A DNA stretch of 64,000 bases from Paraescarpia echinospica (Eukaryota > Annelida > Polychaeta > Sabellida > Siboglinidae): positions 73,527,278 through 73,591,277 of the forward strand of contig CM034531.1 in the NCBI GenBank assembly GCA_020002185.1, in the 5' to 3' direction. This document shows, one piece after another, positions 43,226 through 55,179 of this stretch. The first letter of the stretch is position 1; every line of letters starts with the position of its first letter. A program made the position numbers and the translations under genes. A model generated the notes under the pieces. It saw only the letters and a list, made by a program, of their open reading frames with translations. It made no database searches and was not told the DNA's origin.

Positions 43226-46020
43226 CTGCAACACAACGCGTTTGATTCAGAACGGGCAATTGTGGCATCAGGCTGACTTCGATAACTCCACTTAAATCCT
43301 CTTTACATATATTTAAATTAAACACCCGGTGGAACTACATTTAGATCTGATGTGATGGAAAAGGAGGGAGGAAACTGTTACATCGACATTTAACGTTGTC
43401 GTCTCAGAAATGCCAAGTAGATTGCCATTACCTGGAGACTCCCGCTAAGGTCAACATATACGTATATCACCGGCAATCTCACTGAAATCACTGAAATTCA
43501 CGTGTTTTCTGTATTCTGTCTTGCTATATCCAATCCCTTAAAAAGTCAGGTAGATGATAATTCACGTTTAGTTACATGCCGGTTGATTTTCAAATGTTAT
43601 TCCCACAAAATTAGCCAACCCAAATTAACATCCATTTCTAATAAATGTGTCACGAGAATGAACGGCGATTAAGTCATCCTCGGGAGCCTACGAATCTAGC
43701 CTACCTTTAGAACCGCGAATCGCCAGGAATGTCGTCGGCGGCCAAAATTCTACTTAGTTCACTTTATGTACTCCAACTTGGCTTCGTTGTGTTTTAACAA
43801 AACATTATCGAAGTTAAAGTAACTGCTTCTTGTCTGGCTGGGTGTGAAAGTTGTACAGTAGCTTAAGGCAACCGTTTCATTGCCGCGCAACGATCAGTTT
43901 GACCGAACACGACGGTTTATAACTATGACAGTTTCCTAATAAAAAGCTCTGCAATATGACTAGTTAATTATACACATTCGTCAGATCTTCACGGTGTTGA
44001 CGTTGCACTTGCTCTGTCAAACCCTCATGCAGCTTAGTCATGTTACTATTTATGTGAGCGAGTCAGACAATACAGTTTGCTAAACATACCGTAGGTACAC
44101 GCCCTGATCAGTCATGTGTTTCACAATTTACGTCGAAAATACGGCCATTTTCAACAACATGACTGTTTCCAATAGCACATGCGAGATGTTCTTTTAAGTT
44201 CGTGATTTTGAAACGTATCACTAACATATACAAGCAAGCCAACTGTCCGTCATTCGTTGGCCTACAGTCTCCGTCATTTTTACATAACCGATACATCTCC
44301 GTTCCTGAGATTGAAATCTCTGTCTATTGATAGTCAGCGAACATAAATTATTTGCATATTTAAAAGAACCCATGCATATTAGTTGTGTATTTTATTTTAC
44401 GTAGGCTTGTATTACATTATTAAAATTGTGTATTTAATTAGGCGCGTACAGGCAGTAGTTTGTTAAAAGGTCGACGATGAGTTACAAATGCAAATAACAA
44501 TCGCTTGTACCAATCTTATTTCTAGCGTAACACAAAAAAATTAGCGAAAAGATTGTTAAAAAGGCAGTTAAAGAAGACTGGGCGTCGATTTTCTGATATA
44601 TTTTGGAAATTGTTCTGATATTATTTACACTCGGGTTACAAGCGGCCATTTTCGGACACTCCCGTAATACAGGTAATACATACACACACATACACATGCA
44701 CTTACTAACACGCGCACGCACACGCACGCATACAGACATTTACGCACACACAAACACAAAACACGCACACGTACACACACAATGTTTCGAGTCGAGTTCT
44801 TAATATACTATATAATATATCAAGTGGCTAACTGCTGTACACTGAAACACTGAAAACGCTCTCATAAAACACAAAATGGCTACCATTAAAATGTTATAAA
44901 AATATTTTACTAGACCATTTTGAGACTGGGGAACATTTTTTACATAAAGTTTCCCTAACAAACTTATAATTTCAACTACACCGTATATTACAAAATAGCA
45001 TATTAAAAACCGTCAAGAAAATAAGATGTAACAGCATTGGGCAGGTTCTGAATGTGGATGATAAAATGTCGTCATGACAACAGCTGACTGGCAATATTAT
45101 AGGTAGACGAAAAGTGGTTCGCCCAAAGAAACATTAGAAGAAACGAGGACATAGACCAAGACAGAATAGGTAGAATCTATGCAAATTAATTTGGCATGTT
45201 TACCGATTCATATTGACTGCTCATGGACCAAGGCCCCGTTGCATTCTCGGCTGCTACTGCAAAGCAGACTTCACGGAAAACAAATGTACGACTCTGTGTT
45301 TGCTGCGTTTATACATCCTCGCAAGCCAGGGCTGTTTGCCATGCAAAACTAGCCCTGGCTGATCCCCTATGCGAAGTGCGGAAATTAGCTGAGTCAAACT
45401 AGTTAACTGACTTCGCCAGTCGCGACTGCATCACTCGCGAGAACAGCACAAATACCCGACCCAATTTGAAGACGGCTAAATGACTTCTGGGAATACCCAT
45501 ATATCATTACCCGTTCGCCCATAGTACGAGCAGTTGCGCGGTTTTGTGTATTCGAATAATTGCTTCTACTTCCTAAACATTGCAAGTAACAGGAGCCACG
45601 GTTTGTTGAAATTAGTTTTATTATGACAACCTGACCTGCCGACATCCACTGATCTGGTGAGCGATTTCATAGGCTGAGCTTAAATTCAGAGTTTCGCAAA
45701 GCGATCAGCCAGTGGACACTGCTGGCTGGCACTGACGTAATCAACAGCAGCGACCATTGGCGCGCGAGGATGCGCTGACATAACGACAAAACGTGTGTCT
45801 CATGTTGCCCGACAAGCAACTATGCTCAATCTACGCGATGATAAATACGATTGGCATCTCTCAACGTCAACGTTGACAAAGGAAAGCATTGTATCCCTTC
45901 TTTAAGAATTAATGTGAACCGCAACTCAGACTTGCAGTAGACAGTCACAAAATGTATTTCGAAACATAAAACCCACCAGACCTACTATAATGATTCGTCG
46001 CGTTTTCATGTGCGTGCGAG
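43226..46020. other. Upstream of coding exon 1; no gene recognised
   Basis: The transporter's first untranslated exon and promoter are probably here or further right, but no core promoter element is convincing. A CA-rich tract lies at 44,680-44,780 and the inverted repeat partner at 45,327-45,776. Confidence 0.45.
45327..45776 (-). repeat. Unidentified dispersed repeat, partner of 34,771-35,181
   Basis: Inverted relative to the first copy and diverged. It carries an extra 'ataggggatcagccagggc' type segment absent from the other copy. Confidence 0.8.
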
Positions 46021-46026
46021 ACGGCC

Positions 46027-47035
46027 GATGTACTTTTACTTCGTTACATTACTTAAGTAATTTTTTTTGAAATGTACTTGTAATGAAGTACATTTTTAGA
46101 GATTACTTTCTTCTTGTAACGAAGTACATTTATCTGTACTTTTTTATTTTCTACTTCCATATTTTAGTTACTTTTTATGTTATGACTCCAGGGATGAAGC
46201 AGCTTCATCGGGCTTTTGTTTGCATTGGTAATCCTTGACTGACTACACTTTTGAGGAATCATGGCTTCTTTTGTGCTTGCCCTGATGTTTACAAGCAGGT
46301 GATATTGACACAATGTGATTGCTGCCTGTCCAAAGGGATTCAATAGTACTGTGAAGCTTAAACTCCTTTTCACACAAGACTAATGGAACAGGCCGCATTG
46401 GCTTCTCATTCATTCACTGATTAATTGCTGGGGAATGTTTGACCAGCACTTCACCTTGTAATACCAACTTTAGTCAGTGGCTACCCTCACACCGCTGACC
46501 TTATGACTACCGGAAGTGTGAAAAACATCCTGATGCATTTGTCTTGAGTTAATCAGACAGAGTGAGGTGACAGTGGGAAAGTCTTGCTGTTTGTTGAAAA
46601 CTACTCTGGCTCATTGAAAAGGTAATGCACAACGTACGATATGCCATACGGGTCTGTTAACGGTTGTAATGCAGTTTAATTAACTTTGCATCCTTCTCTC
46701 CTGTTGCATAATATTGCATTTATTTTGATATGTTGATTGTCTTGAGTAAATCATGTTTATTATTATTATTACGTAATAATGGTATGAATATTTACCTAAA
46801 CAAACTTTGCTTGGTATATGTGTCCATTTTGGCTAATGGACACATACTGGAATAATCTGACAGCTGGATATTTTTTGTACTTTTTTACTTAAGTACTTTT
46901 TGATACAAGTACATTTTTACTTTTACTTAAGTACATTCTTGGAGGGATACTTTTACTTTTACTTAAGTAGTTTTTTTGGGAGTTACTTTTATTTTTACTT
47001 AGTTATTTATTGGAGTACTTGTACAAGCACTGAGA
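46027..47035. mobile_element. Tol2/hAT-like non-autonomous element
   Basis: Both ends are packed with 'TACTTTTACTTAAGTA'-type and 'GAAGTACATTT'-type words, the subterminal pattern of Tol2-like hAT transposons. The right end finishes GTACAAGCACTG, which in reverse begins CAGTGCTTGTAC like a hAT terminal inverted repeat. No transposase is seen inside, and I could not identify an intact 8-bp target duplication. Confidence 0.7.
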
Positions 47036-47529
47036 ACATGTTATTAGATCATGAGTGACATATATCATGTGACAATAGTTATTGTCACAACAATTGGAGT
47101 GCAATTGGAGGTTTTTGGATAACCTGAAAGTGGGTTTACGTTTACGACATTTGTACCTCTTACTGTTTATTTCAGTGCGTCATGCCATAATTTCGACGTA
47201 TCAAGTACAAAACGGGCATATTCAGTCTTAGCAAATATACCACGTATGCGGTCTAGATATAGCCCTCTAGTTTGCACCAGCACACGCTGTCGTCGCTTAT
47301 GTGTAAAGTGCTTTGAGCAATCGTAACGACTGTTCACAACGCTGTTTAAGAATTAACCTTTATGCTTCCTATATCACACATAAAACATATTTTATGATAA
47401 TAACGATTCCACATTGAAAGCGTAATAAAACTTGGCTAGATAGCCTGGATACTTGTCCCCGATTTTTCTTTCGATTGCCATAATTTTTCTTGCACTTCGG
47501 TCTGCAACACTGAGCTCTACTTCCCTAAT

Positions 47530-48440
47530 CCCTCGTTCTCATTTGACACTCCCCTCCCAATCCCGATATTGTATAGTTTTTAGAACCGTTCATGATATAA
47601 AAAGTATAGTCAGGGAGCATGCATGATCCCGTGGGAATTTAGTGGTGATAGCACACCTTTAGTGCAGTTGGCTAATGGATCACAAAGTACAAGAAAACAC
47701 TTGTCGGCAGTCTGTCATTTTTATGGGTGGTTGAAAAAATGCATGGTTAATACTCCTTAACACATAGGATATATTTTCATTTTAGTAACCATGACAATTA
47801 ATTTTTTCATTGACAAAGTGTTGGTTAATGGAAGTAAAATATATATGGAACATGTTCCACTCACACCCAGTTGCCATGGTAACAAACAAAATGGCTGTCA
47901 CAATGGGAATATATAGCAGACTTTGCGCATATTCTCCTGTTATAACCAAAAGCAGTTAAGACCACCATAAGAATGATATGATGTCGTGAAACATTAGCAT
48001 ATATTAAACATTGGTAAGCGTATATTTTACTCTTAATAAACAAATAAAAAAACAATATATGTTATTAATACCTAAATCACAAACAAATTATGCAACTTAT
48101 TACAAATATGTCTTTAAAGTTATGTTATGCGAACATATTACCGAATACAACATCCTAAACGTGATTGATCTGACATTTATATTACCTGAGGTATGTTGAT
48201 CACAAAACAGTCAATTGCATTTCCTCCAAAGTTTTAACAATGTGGATTATTACTTGATAGACGCATAATTTGCCTCCTGTGATGGAGATTATAAACGTTC
48301 TCGTTTACAAAACATTTCTATAAAGTATGCCAAGTCCCCGCTGTCGAACATGACATAGAAAGACGGCGGGTGGTTGTGCTGTTGAAATATTTCTGGGATT
48401 CCGTTCTCGATTTTGCCCGGAAAAACATGGTGATGCACGG
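47530..48440. repeat. Dispersed repeat, copy B (no foldback)
   Basis: Counterpart of the window's left edge. It passes from 'tatgccaagtccccg' through 'ctgtcgaacatgacat' straight to 'gacggcgggtggttgtgctg', without the second arm present in copy A. The central 16 bases are in the opposite orientation to those of copy A. Confidence 0.85.
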
Positions 48441-48908
48441 GTGTTGTTGAACTACTGGAAAAATGTTAGCTAAGAAAATAAATACGACGACATCTATATA
48501 AATCAGATTTGGCGACATAGTAATAATAACATCGTCGAAACGTCTGGGTCTACATAACCAGTGGGATAGTCCCGGGGTGATTTCAGTCCAAACAACCCCT
48601 CAAAATGTTCGAACCACTCCCCTGGTAGACGGGCATAGTCAATAATGACCTTATACATATCGCTTAGCGCGTTCCGTGTCTTATCTTATTTTTAAATAGC
48701 CGCTGAAGTGGACCTTGACCGTGACGGAAGCGGTTCACTGAACACTGCGAGAAACATGCCATGATAGATTTAACAAGATTTAACAAGATTGCCATCCAGA
48801 GAATTAACTCTAGATGGCAGGTGGACAAGGAAGCCCTTTGGCTTATCGAGAGTCCAACCCTTTTATCTACATATATCCAGCCCTTCTGAGGTATGTGTCA
48901 ATTTTATT

Positions 48909-50480
48909 TTAAAACATATTCATACTACTAGCACCCACACAATCATCAGATAATCTGTTCCATTCATTCACAGTCCTTTGTGAAAATGAGAACTTTCCCA
49001 CGTATAACCTACACTGCTCCTTTACTAATGTAACTTCATGTCGTCTGGTCCTTTTATCTTTCTTAACTGAAAAAAACATATTTCTATCAATATTTTCATA
49101 ACCATTCAATATTTTAAATACTTCTATCTGATCTCCTCTCAATCTCCTGGTCTCTAGTGTTGTTAAACCACATTCTTTTAGGCGTTTTTCATAACTAAGA
49201 TCCCTCAGTTTTGATATCATTTTAGTCGCTCTCCTCTGTACTCTTTCTAGCATATCTATGTCCTTCTTGCGGTATGGCCTCCACGCTTGTATACAATATT
49301 CTAAATGAGGCCTAACTATTGTTTTGTACAGCGGTATTATTAGTTCTTTTTCTTTATATGCTATATTTCGCCTAATCAATCCAAGGATTTGATTTCCCTT
49401 TGAAGCTGCAATTCCACACTGCTCTGAAACCTTCATGTCATCACTAATTGTCAGCCCTAAGTCTTTTTCTTTTACAGTAGTACTTAGTACAGTTCCCCCA
49501 ATTGTATATTCTACATATTCGTTCCCATGTCCTGTGTGAAGGCATTTACATTTCCCAAAATTGAACAACATTTGCCACTTTTCAGACCATTTGATCAACC
49601 TGTCAAGATCATCTTGTAAATGCTGACTATCCCCATCACTTTTAATCCTTCTAAACACTTTTGCATCATCTGCAAATTTCAACACCTTGCTAGCTATATC
49701 ATCGTCCAAATCGTTTATATATATTAAGAATAATATAGGTCCCAGTACTGATCCCTGTGGAACCCCACTCAAAACTGATTTCCAGTTTGAAGCCTCCCCA
49801 TCAACAACTACCCGTTGTCTTCTGTCAATCAGCCATTTTTCTATCCAGTTAATTATACCATTTCCTATGCCATGGGCTTTTAGTTTAAGCAGTAATCTCT
49901 GAAGTGGCACTTTGTCGAAAGCTTTTTGAAAATCTAAGTAGATGATATCTACTGGTGATCCATCATCTACCCACTTAGTGATATCTTCCAAAAAACATAA
50001 CATATTTGTTAAGCATGACCTCGCTTTTAGAAACCCATGTTGAGATGGGTTTATCAAGTTATGTTTAACAAGAAAATCCACCATGTGATCTTTAATTAGT
50101 CTTTCTAATAATTTACAAATCACCGATGTTAAACTAACTGGTCTATAATTATTTGACTTGTTTCTCGAACCTTTTCTAAATAACGGTATAATGTTTGCTT
50201 CTTTCCATTCCAAAGGAACCACTCCCTCTTCTAATGACAAGTTGAAAACTGTTGCAAGCGGTATGCTAATTTGTTCTACAATTTCCACTAGTAGTTTGGG
50301 TGGAATACCATCCACTCCAGGTGATTTATTTTCCTTCATAGCCCTAATTTTCTTAGCTACCATTTCTGGGGTTACAATTAACTGAATTAAATAGTCTGAT
50401 TCTGCCCCCCTTGAACTTAGCCTCTGGTACTGGCAGTGAACAAGTGTCTTCTCTGGTAAACACTGAACTAAAATACTCAT
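48909..50480 (-). CDS. CR1-like ORF2, reverse transcriptase half
   Basis: The RT domain has KSPGVDGIPPKLL, NNYRPVSLTSV, IYLDFQKAFDKVP (motif A), SGVPQGSVLGPILFLIYINDL (motif B region) and the active-site FADDAK, then the thumb and C-terminal segment with YCIQAWRPY and LERVQRRATKMI. It reads to a stop at 48,909 without internal stops. Its first codons before the frameshift point near 50,405 are not translated in the ancestral frame. Confidence 0.94.
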   Translation of the reverse strand: MSILVQCLPEKTLVHCQYQRLSSRGAESDYLIQLIVTPEMVAKKIRAMKENKSPGVDGIPPKLLVEIVEQISIPLATVFNLSLEEGVVPLEWKEANIIPLFRKGSRNKSNNYRPVSLTSVICKLLERLIKDHMVDFLVKHNLINPSQHGFLKARSCLTNMLCFLEDITKWVDDGSPVDIIYLDFQKAFDKVPLQRLLLKLKAHGIGNGIINWIEKWLIDRRQRVVVDGEASNWKSVLSGVPQGSVLGPILFLIYINDLDDDIASKVLKFADDAKVFRRIKSDGDSQHLQDDLDRLIKWSEKWQMLFNFGKCKCLHTGHGNEYVEYTIGGTVLSTTVKEKDLGLTISDDMKVSEQCGIAASKGNQILGLIRRNIAYKEKELIIPLYKTIVRPHLEYCIQAWRPYRKKDIDMLERVQRRATKMISKLRDLSYEKRLKECGLTTLETRRLRGDQIEVFKILNGYENIDRNMFFSVKKDKRTRRHEVTLVKEQCRLYVGKFSFSQRTVNEWNRLSDDCVGASSMNMF

Positions 50481-51765
50481 TTAGGTCTTCTGCCATTAAG
50501 AATCCTTCTGACATTATATTTCCAGCACTATCTTCTAGAGGACCGACCTTATCCTGAACTTTCTGTTTGCTTCGAACATACGCATAAAAACTCTTGCTGT
50601 CATGTTTTATATTACAAGCTAATTTATGTTTATAGCTTCTCTTTGAATTTCTAATTTCAGCTGTAGCTTGGTTTAGTGCTTCTTTATAAATGTTGTAGTC
50701 TTCGTCATTTCCAGTACATCTATATGACTTCCACATCATTTGTTTATACTTAATTTTTCTAATGGCTTCTTTCGATAAGTATTTTTTTCTGGTCCGTTTC
50801 CCTTGTTTTTTTAAGGGAACAAATTTATCTACGATGCACTCTATTTCATTCTTTAAGATATTCCAGCATTCTGTTGCTGTCTTATTCTTCAGTGTATTAT
50901 TCCAGTCTATCTTTGCTAAATATTTCCTCATTTCCTTATATCTTGCTTTGTGGAAATTTTTCCTGAACTGCGTTTTATTATTTCTTTCTGATTTTACTTT
51001 GATGATAAAATGTATCTGGTTGTGATCACTACTTCCCAGAGGCTCACATAATTTAACATTGTCAACTAATTCATTCTGTGAGGACAAAACTAAGTCTAAC
51101 ACATTCTCTCCCCTGGTTGGTTCTAGCACATGTTGAGAAAGGAAACTATCTTGTACTAAAACTAAAAACTTGTGGTCCTCACTACCCATACCCTGTAGAG
51201 ATTTCCATTTTATATGCCCATGGTTAAAATCCCCCATAATAACACAGTCCCGTTTGCTCACTTCCCTTATAGCGTTTTGTATTTTTTCATTCTCTTCTAT
51301 GCTTATGTTTGGACTTCGATAAACTAATCCAACCGTTAACGTTGAGTTTCCTGTAACTATGTTACACCAAACAGCTTCTTCGCAATCTGCTTCTCTGTCT
51401 AATTTTATTTCATAAGCCTGGATAGATTCTTTAATAAATAAAATAACTCCACCTCCCCTTCTTCCTATTCTATCTTTCCTAAACATTACATATCCTGTCA
51501 ATCCCAATTCGGCATCTGATATATCGGTGGTTGCCCATGATTCGGTTATACCTATTATGTGAGGGTCAATATCTTCTACCATAATGTTTAGTTCATTTCT
51601 TTTGTTTACTATACTCCTTGCATTTAAACAAACACATTTGTACCCAGCTTCAGAACAGTTTTCCAGACTGTTCTTTGCTGAATTATTTGTGCTGCCTTTA
51701 TCTATGCCTCCAGTTTCAGGCATCTCTGAGAGTCCCCCCTGCGAATTTAGTTTAAATAGATGCAA
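50353..51765 (-). CDS. CR1-like ORF2, endonuclease half
   Basis: 470 codons with the apurinic/apyrimidinic-type endonuclease motifs: LNARSIVNKRNEL, IIGITESW (catalytic Glu), RRGGGVILFI, VGLVYRSP, CVIMGDFNH (Asp/Asn) and GSSDHNQI (Asp-His). It nicks target DNA to prime reverse transcription. The frame runs into the RT but is thrown off by a sixth G in a run (plus-strand C 50,405-50,410), which has only five bases in copy 2. The first codon is not ATG, so the true start is unclear. Confidence 0.93.
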   Translation of the reverse strand: MHLFKLNSQGGLSEMPETGGIDKGSTNNSAKNSLENCSEAGYKCVCLNARSIVNKRNELNIMVEDIDPHIIGITESWATTDISDAELGLTGYVMFRKDRIGRRGGGVILFIKESIQAYEIKLDREADCEEAVWCNIVTGNSTLTVGLVYRSPNISIEENEKIQNAIREVSKRDCVIMGDFNHGHIKWKSLQGMGSEDHKFLVLVQDSFLSQHVLEPTRGENVLDLVLSSQNELVDNVKLCEPLGSSDHNQIHFIIKVKSERNNKTQFRKNFHKARYKEMRKYLAKIDWNNTLKNKTATECWNILKNEIECIVDKFVPLKKQGKRTRKKYLSKEAIRKIKYKQMMWKSYRCTGNDEDYNIYKEALNQATAEIRNSKRSYKHKLACNIKHDSKSFYAYVRSKQKVQDKVGPLEDSAGNIMSEGFLMAEDLNEYFSSVFTREDTCSLPVPEAKFKGGRIRLFNSVNCNPRNGS

Positions 51766-52179
51766 CCTGTCCCACTGTCAACAGATCGCAGCAGATTCTC
51801 TGAGAATACTGCTGCCCCCTTTCCACTTAGATGGAGGCCATCTCTCATGTACATATCTTCTCTCCTAACAAAGTACCCCCATAAATCTATGACTATAGGG
51901 GCCGGTACATTTCACGGTTGCATCACCTGACGACGAAGATACGTCTACGTCGCTGACGGAAACTTGAAGATGTCACTGTACTCTGTCATCAAGTCACTAC
52001 ATCAATTAATTAATATGTGATTCGTCGTGTACCCAATTTAATTAGAACACGGCGTGTCCTTTGGATAGCTTGCGTAATAATTCAACGGTATGGTATTATA
52101 CCTAGGAACTATGATATGGAGGAACGTAAATAAACGTCGATCCAACGCTACGATAGATGTATCAACCCTAGGACTCACC

Positions 52180-52670
52180 ACGAGGTGAGAGTTGCGACTG
52201 CAGCTCTGTTCGTCACACTCGGTTGCCTGTGAGAGTTGTATTTGTATAAACTGAGATGTTCGAATATACAAACAAGAATGTGTCCGAATATACAAAGCCA
52301 AACAACGTGTACTCACGATTACGATAGCAGTAATCCAAAATATTAAATCATCAAAGCCATGCTAGTCATTGGAGTGCGGACGACTGACAGTTGTCGAACG
52401 ACGCTGTACATGTTGAATGAAAGAAACCAAGAATGACTCCGTGGTCTGCGTGTTGATATTGGTTGACCTCTGTGACAGGCGCCAGTAAGGCACTGATCCT
52501 GCTGTACGGAATAGTCGTCATGGGTCATTAATCAGGACTCTCGGGTCATTAACCAGGCCTCAGTCCCCGCGGCGTTGTCATTCCGCCGTATCCGCGGTGT
52601 CTACAGGGTCAATGCGCTAATATAATCGGAGTTTGCACACGAATGAACAGATCTGCCGAGGGTGAAATGT
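52180..52670. repeat. Unidentified repeat block, copy 1
   Basis: Direct repeat of 53,573-54,047. Shared words include 'cagctctgttcgtcaca', 'gagatgttcgaatatacaaa' and 'atgaacagatctgccgaggg'. No protein similarity is recognised. Confidence 0.85.
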
Positions 52671-53160
52671 AAATAATAATAATAATAATTTATTTTGTTA
52701 AGCGTCAAATCCAATGTTGTTCACAGCGCTTTACAACAATATATAAATGTATGTAAAAAATGCATTTGAATAAAAACAATAGTTGTTTTATCATATATAA
52801 CAATAACTAATAACAATAATAATTATGACAATAAATATAGCAGAAGTAGAACAAGAATGTGCTATAAAATATCATAAAAATTAAATAGGCGTTTCAAATT
52901 CATGCGATATATAACATAATTTTTCGTCTCGGTTGCATCTGGCACAGGCAAAGGATACATATAAAAGGAAAATTCGTACAGTAACAGGATACTCTTAGTG
53001 ACCCACTCAATCTAAAATTGGATTGAAGAACCGATGTCCCATCCCTATACCATCTCGGCACAGGAAAACATAAAACTAAACTCAGCAGAAAACTGCCTAC
53101 GACATTGAAGGACGCAGATCTAGACGGATGATTGGAGCCAGAAACGTTTAATACCAGTGG
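52671..53160. repeat. (AAT)n tract and LINE/SINE tail remnants
   Basis: An AAT run followed by TTATTTTGTTAAGCG and AGCGCTTTACAAC (52,676-52,735), and near 53,100-53,165 a sequence close to the LINE 3' end at 4,940-4,985. Confidence 0.6.
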
Positions 53161-53179
53161 TTGAAAGGACGTCATGATG

Positions 53180-53350
53180 TTGACGACGACGATGATGATG
53201 ATGATGATGATGATAATATTATATACATATACGGACTCATCCACGTACACACACACTCATATACGCACGCACGCACACAAATATACGCACGCATACACGT
53301 ACACACACAAACACAAACATACACACGCAGGCATGCACAAACACGCGCGC
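53180..53350. repeat. (GAT)n then CA-rich microsatellites
   Basis: GACGAC/GATGATGAT at 53,182-53,214, probably the tail of the LINE remnant, then degenerate CACACG up to a short (CG)n at 53,345. Confidence 0.9.
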
Positions 53351-53572
53351 GCGCGTCTTTAATCTGCATGTACATGCAATGAGTTAGCGCAAATATCTTC
53401 AAACTGTGTCGAAATCGTGCAATCTTCCCGACTCCATCCGCAATTCTTGCTTACGAGTTACAAGGGGTGTCCTGTTTTGAAGTGTAAATAATAAAAGTAA
53501 AGGGAAGTTCTTTTATAGCGCAGTACCCAGTCTTCCGGACTGCTCAAAGATGTACTGATTTGACGACTCATC

Positions 53573-54047
53573 AGGTTGTGAGATTTGCGACAGCAGCTCT
53601 GTTCGTCACAATCGGTTGCCTGTCATTATAGTTGTATTTGTACAAACGGAGATGTTCGAATATACAAACAAGAATATGTCCGAATGTAAAAAGCCAAACA
53701 ACGTGTACTCACGATTACGATAGCAGTAACCCAAAATATAAAATGGTCAAAGCCGTGCTAGTCGTTGTAATGGGGACGACTGACAATTGTCGAACGACGC
53801 TGCGCACGTTGAATGGAAGAAACCACGAATGAATTATATTCTGTATGCGGGCCGACTCCGCGGTGTGTGCGCGTTGACATTGGGTGTATCTGTCTTCACA
53901 GGCGCGAGTACGGCACAGGTCCGTCTCTACGTAATTATTAGTCGTCACGGGTCAATAATCAGGACACTAAGGTCAATAACCTGGCCTCAGTCCCCGCGGC
54001 ACGGTCTGAGTTTGCGCTCGAATGAACAGATCTGCCGAGGGTGAAAT
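53573..54047. repeat. Unidentified repeat block, copy 2
   Basis: Partner of 52,180-52,670 in the same orientation, with small indels. It ends about 100 bp before LINE copy 2. Confidence 0.85.
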
Positions 54048-54467
54048 GTAAACAGCTTGTAAGATAATACATTTGAAAACCCGACAAGCGGTGTAGAAAC
54101 TGCATTCTTATTTGGATACGTACAGGTGCACTAGTCACATGTTTTGACCTGTGTCGATTTTATTTTTAAACCTATTCACCAACACAATCAGGAGATAATA
54201 TGTTCCATTCATTTACAATCCTTTGTGAAAATGAGAACTTTCTTATATCCAGTCCACACTGCTCCTTTACTAATGTAACTTTATGTCCTCTGGTCCTTTT
54301 ATCTTTCTTAACTGTGAAAAAAATATTTCTATCAATATTTTCATAACCATTCTATATTTTAAACACTTCTATCTGGTCTCCTCTCAATCTCATGGTCTAT
54401 CTTTTTAGGCGTATTTCGTAACTAAGATCCCTCAGTTTTGGTATCATTTTAGTTGCTCTCCTCTGTA

Positions 54468-55175
54468 CTATTTTAGCATATCTATGGCCTTCGTGCGATA
54501 TGGCCTCCATGCTTGAATACAATATTCTAAATGAGGCCTAACTATTGTTTTGTACAGCGGCATTATTAGCTCTTTTTTCTTATACGCTATGTTTCGCCTA
54601 ATTAATCCAAGGATTTGATTTCCCTTTGAAGCAGCAATACTGCACTGCTCTGAAACCTTCATATCAGCACTAATGGTTAACCCTAAGTCTAAGTCCTTTT
54701 CATTTATAGTAGTACTTAGTACAGAACCTCCTATTGTATATTGTACATCTTCGTTCCCATGTCCTGTGTGGATGCATTTACATTTCCCAAAATTTAACAA
54801 CATTTGCCATTTGTCAGACCATTTTATCAATCTGTCAAGATCATCTTGTAAACGCTGTGTATCTTCATCACGTTTAATCCTTCTAAACAATTTTGTATCA
54901 TCCGCAAATTTCAACACCTTGCTTGTAATATCATCATCCAAATCGTTGATATATATTAAGAATAATATACGTAACTGTACTGATCCCTGTGGTACCCCAC
55001 TCAAAACTGATTTCCAGTTTGAAGCCTCCCCACCAAATACTACCCGTTGTCTTTTGTCAATTACCCATTTTTCTATTCAGTTAATTAAACCATTTCCTAT
55101 GCCATGGACCTTTAGTTTAAGCAGTAATCTTTGATGTGGCACTTTGTCAATAGCGTTTTGAAAATCTAAGTAGAT
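54468..55175 (-). pseudogene. CR1-like copy 2, RT core and thumb remnant
   Basis: Retains IYLDFQNAIDKVP (motif A, near 55,150), SGVPQGSV and FADDTKLF with the downstream thumb. The segment between is frameshifted. The upstream RT motifs lie beyond the 1-kb insert. Confidence 0.85.
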
Positions 55176-55179
55176 GATA

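Larger units (their letters stand above)
48895..51893 (-). mobile_element. CR1-like LINE, copy 1, nearly intact ORF2
   Basis: Reading the minus strand: the end of ORF1 (an SGNH tail, LWGYFV...DGLHLSGKGAAVF, 51,747-51,890), then ORF2 endonuclease and reverse transcriptase, ending at 48,909. ORF1 stops at 51,747 and overlaps the start of the ORF2 frame. The element is 5'-truncated within ORF1. ORF2 carries only one visible frameshift. Confidence 0.93.

Noticed and set aside
53161..53402. Asp-rich and Ser-rich frames over 53.2-53.4 kb
   Set aside because: They are translations of (GAT)n and CA-rich simple repeats.
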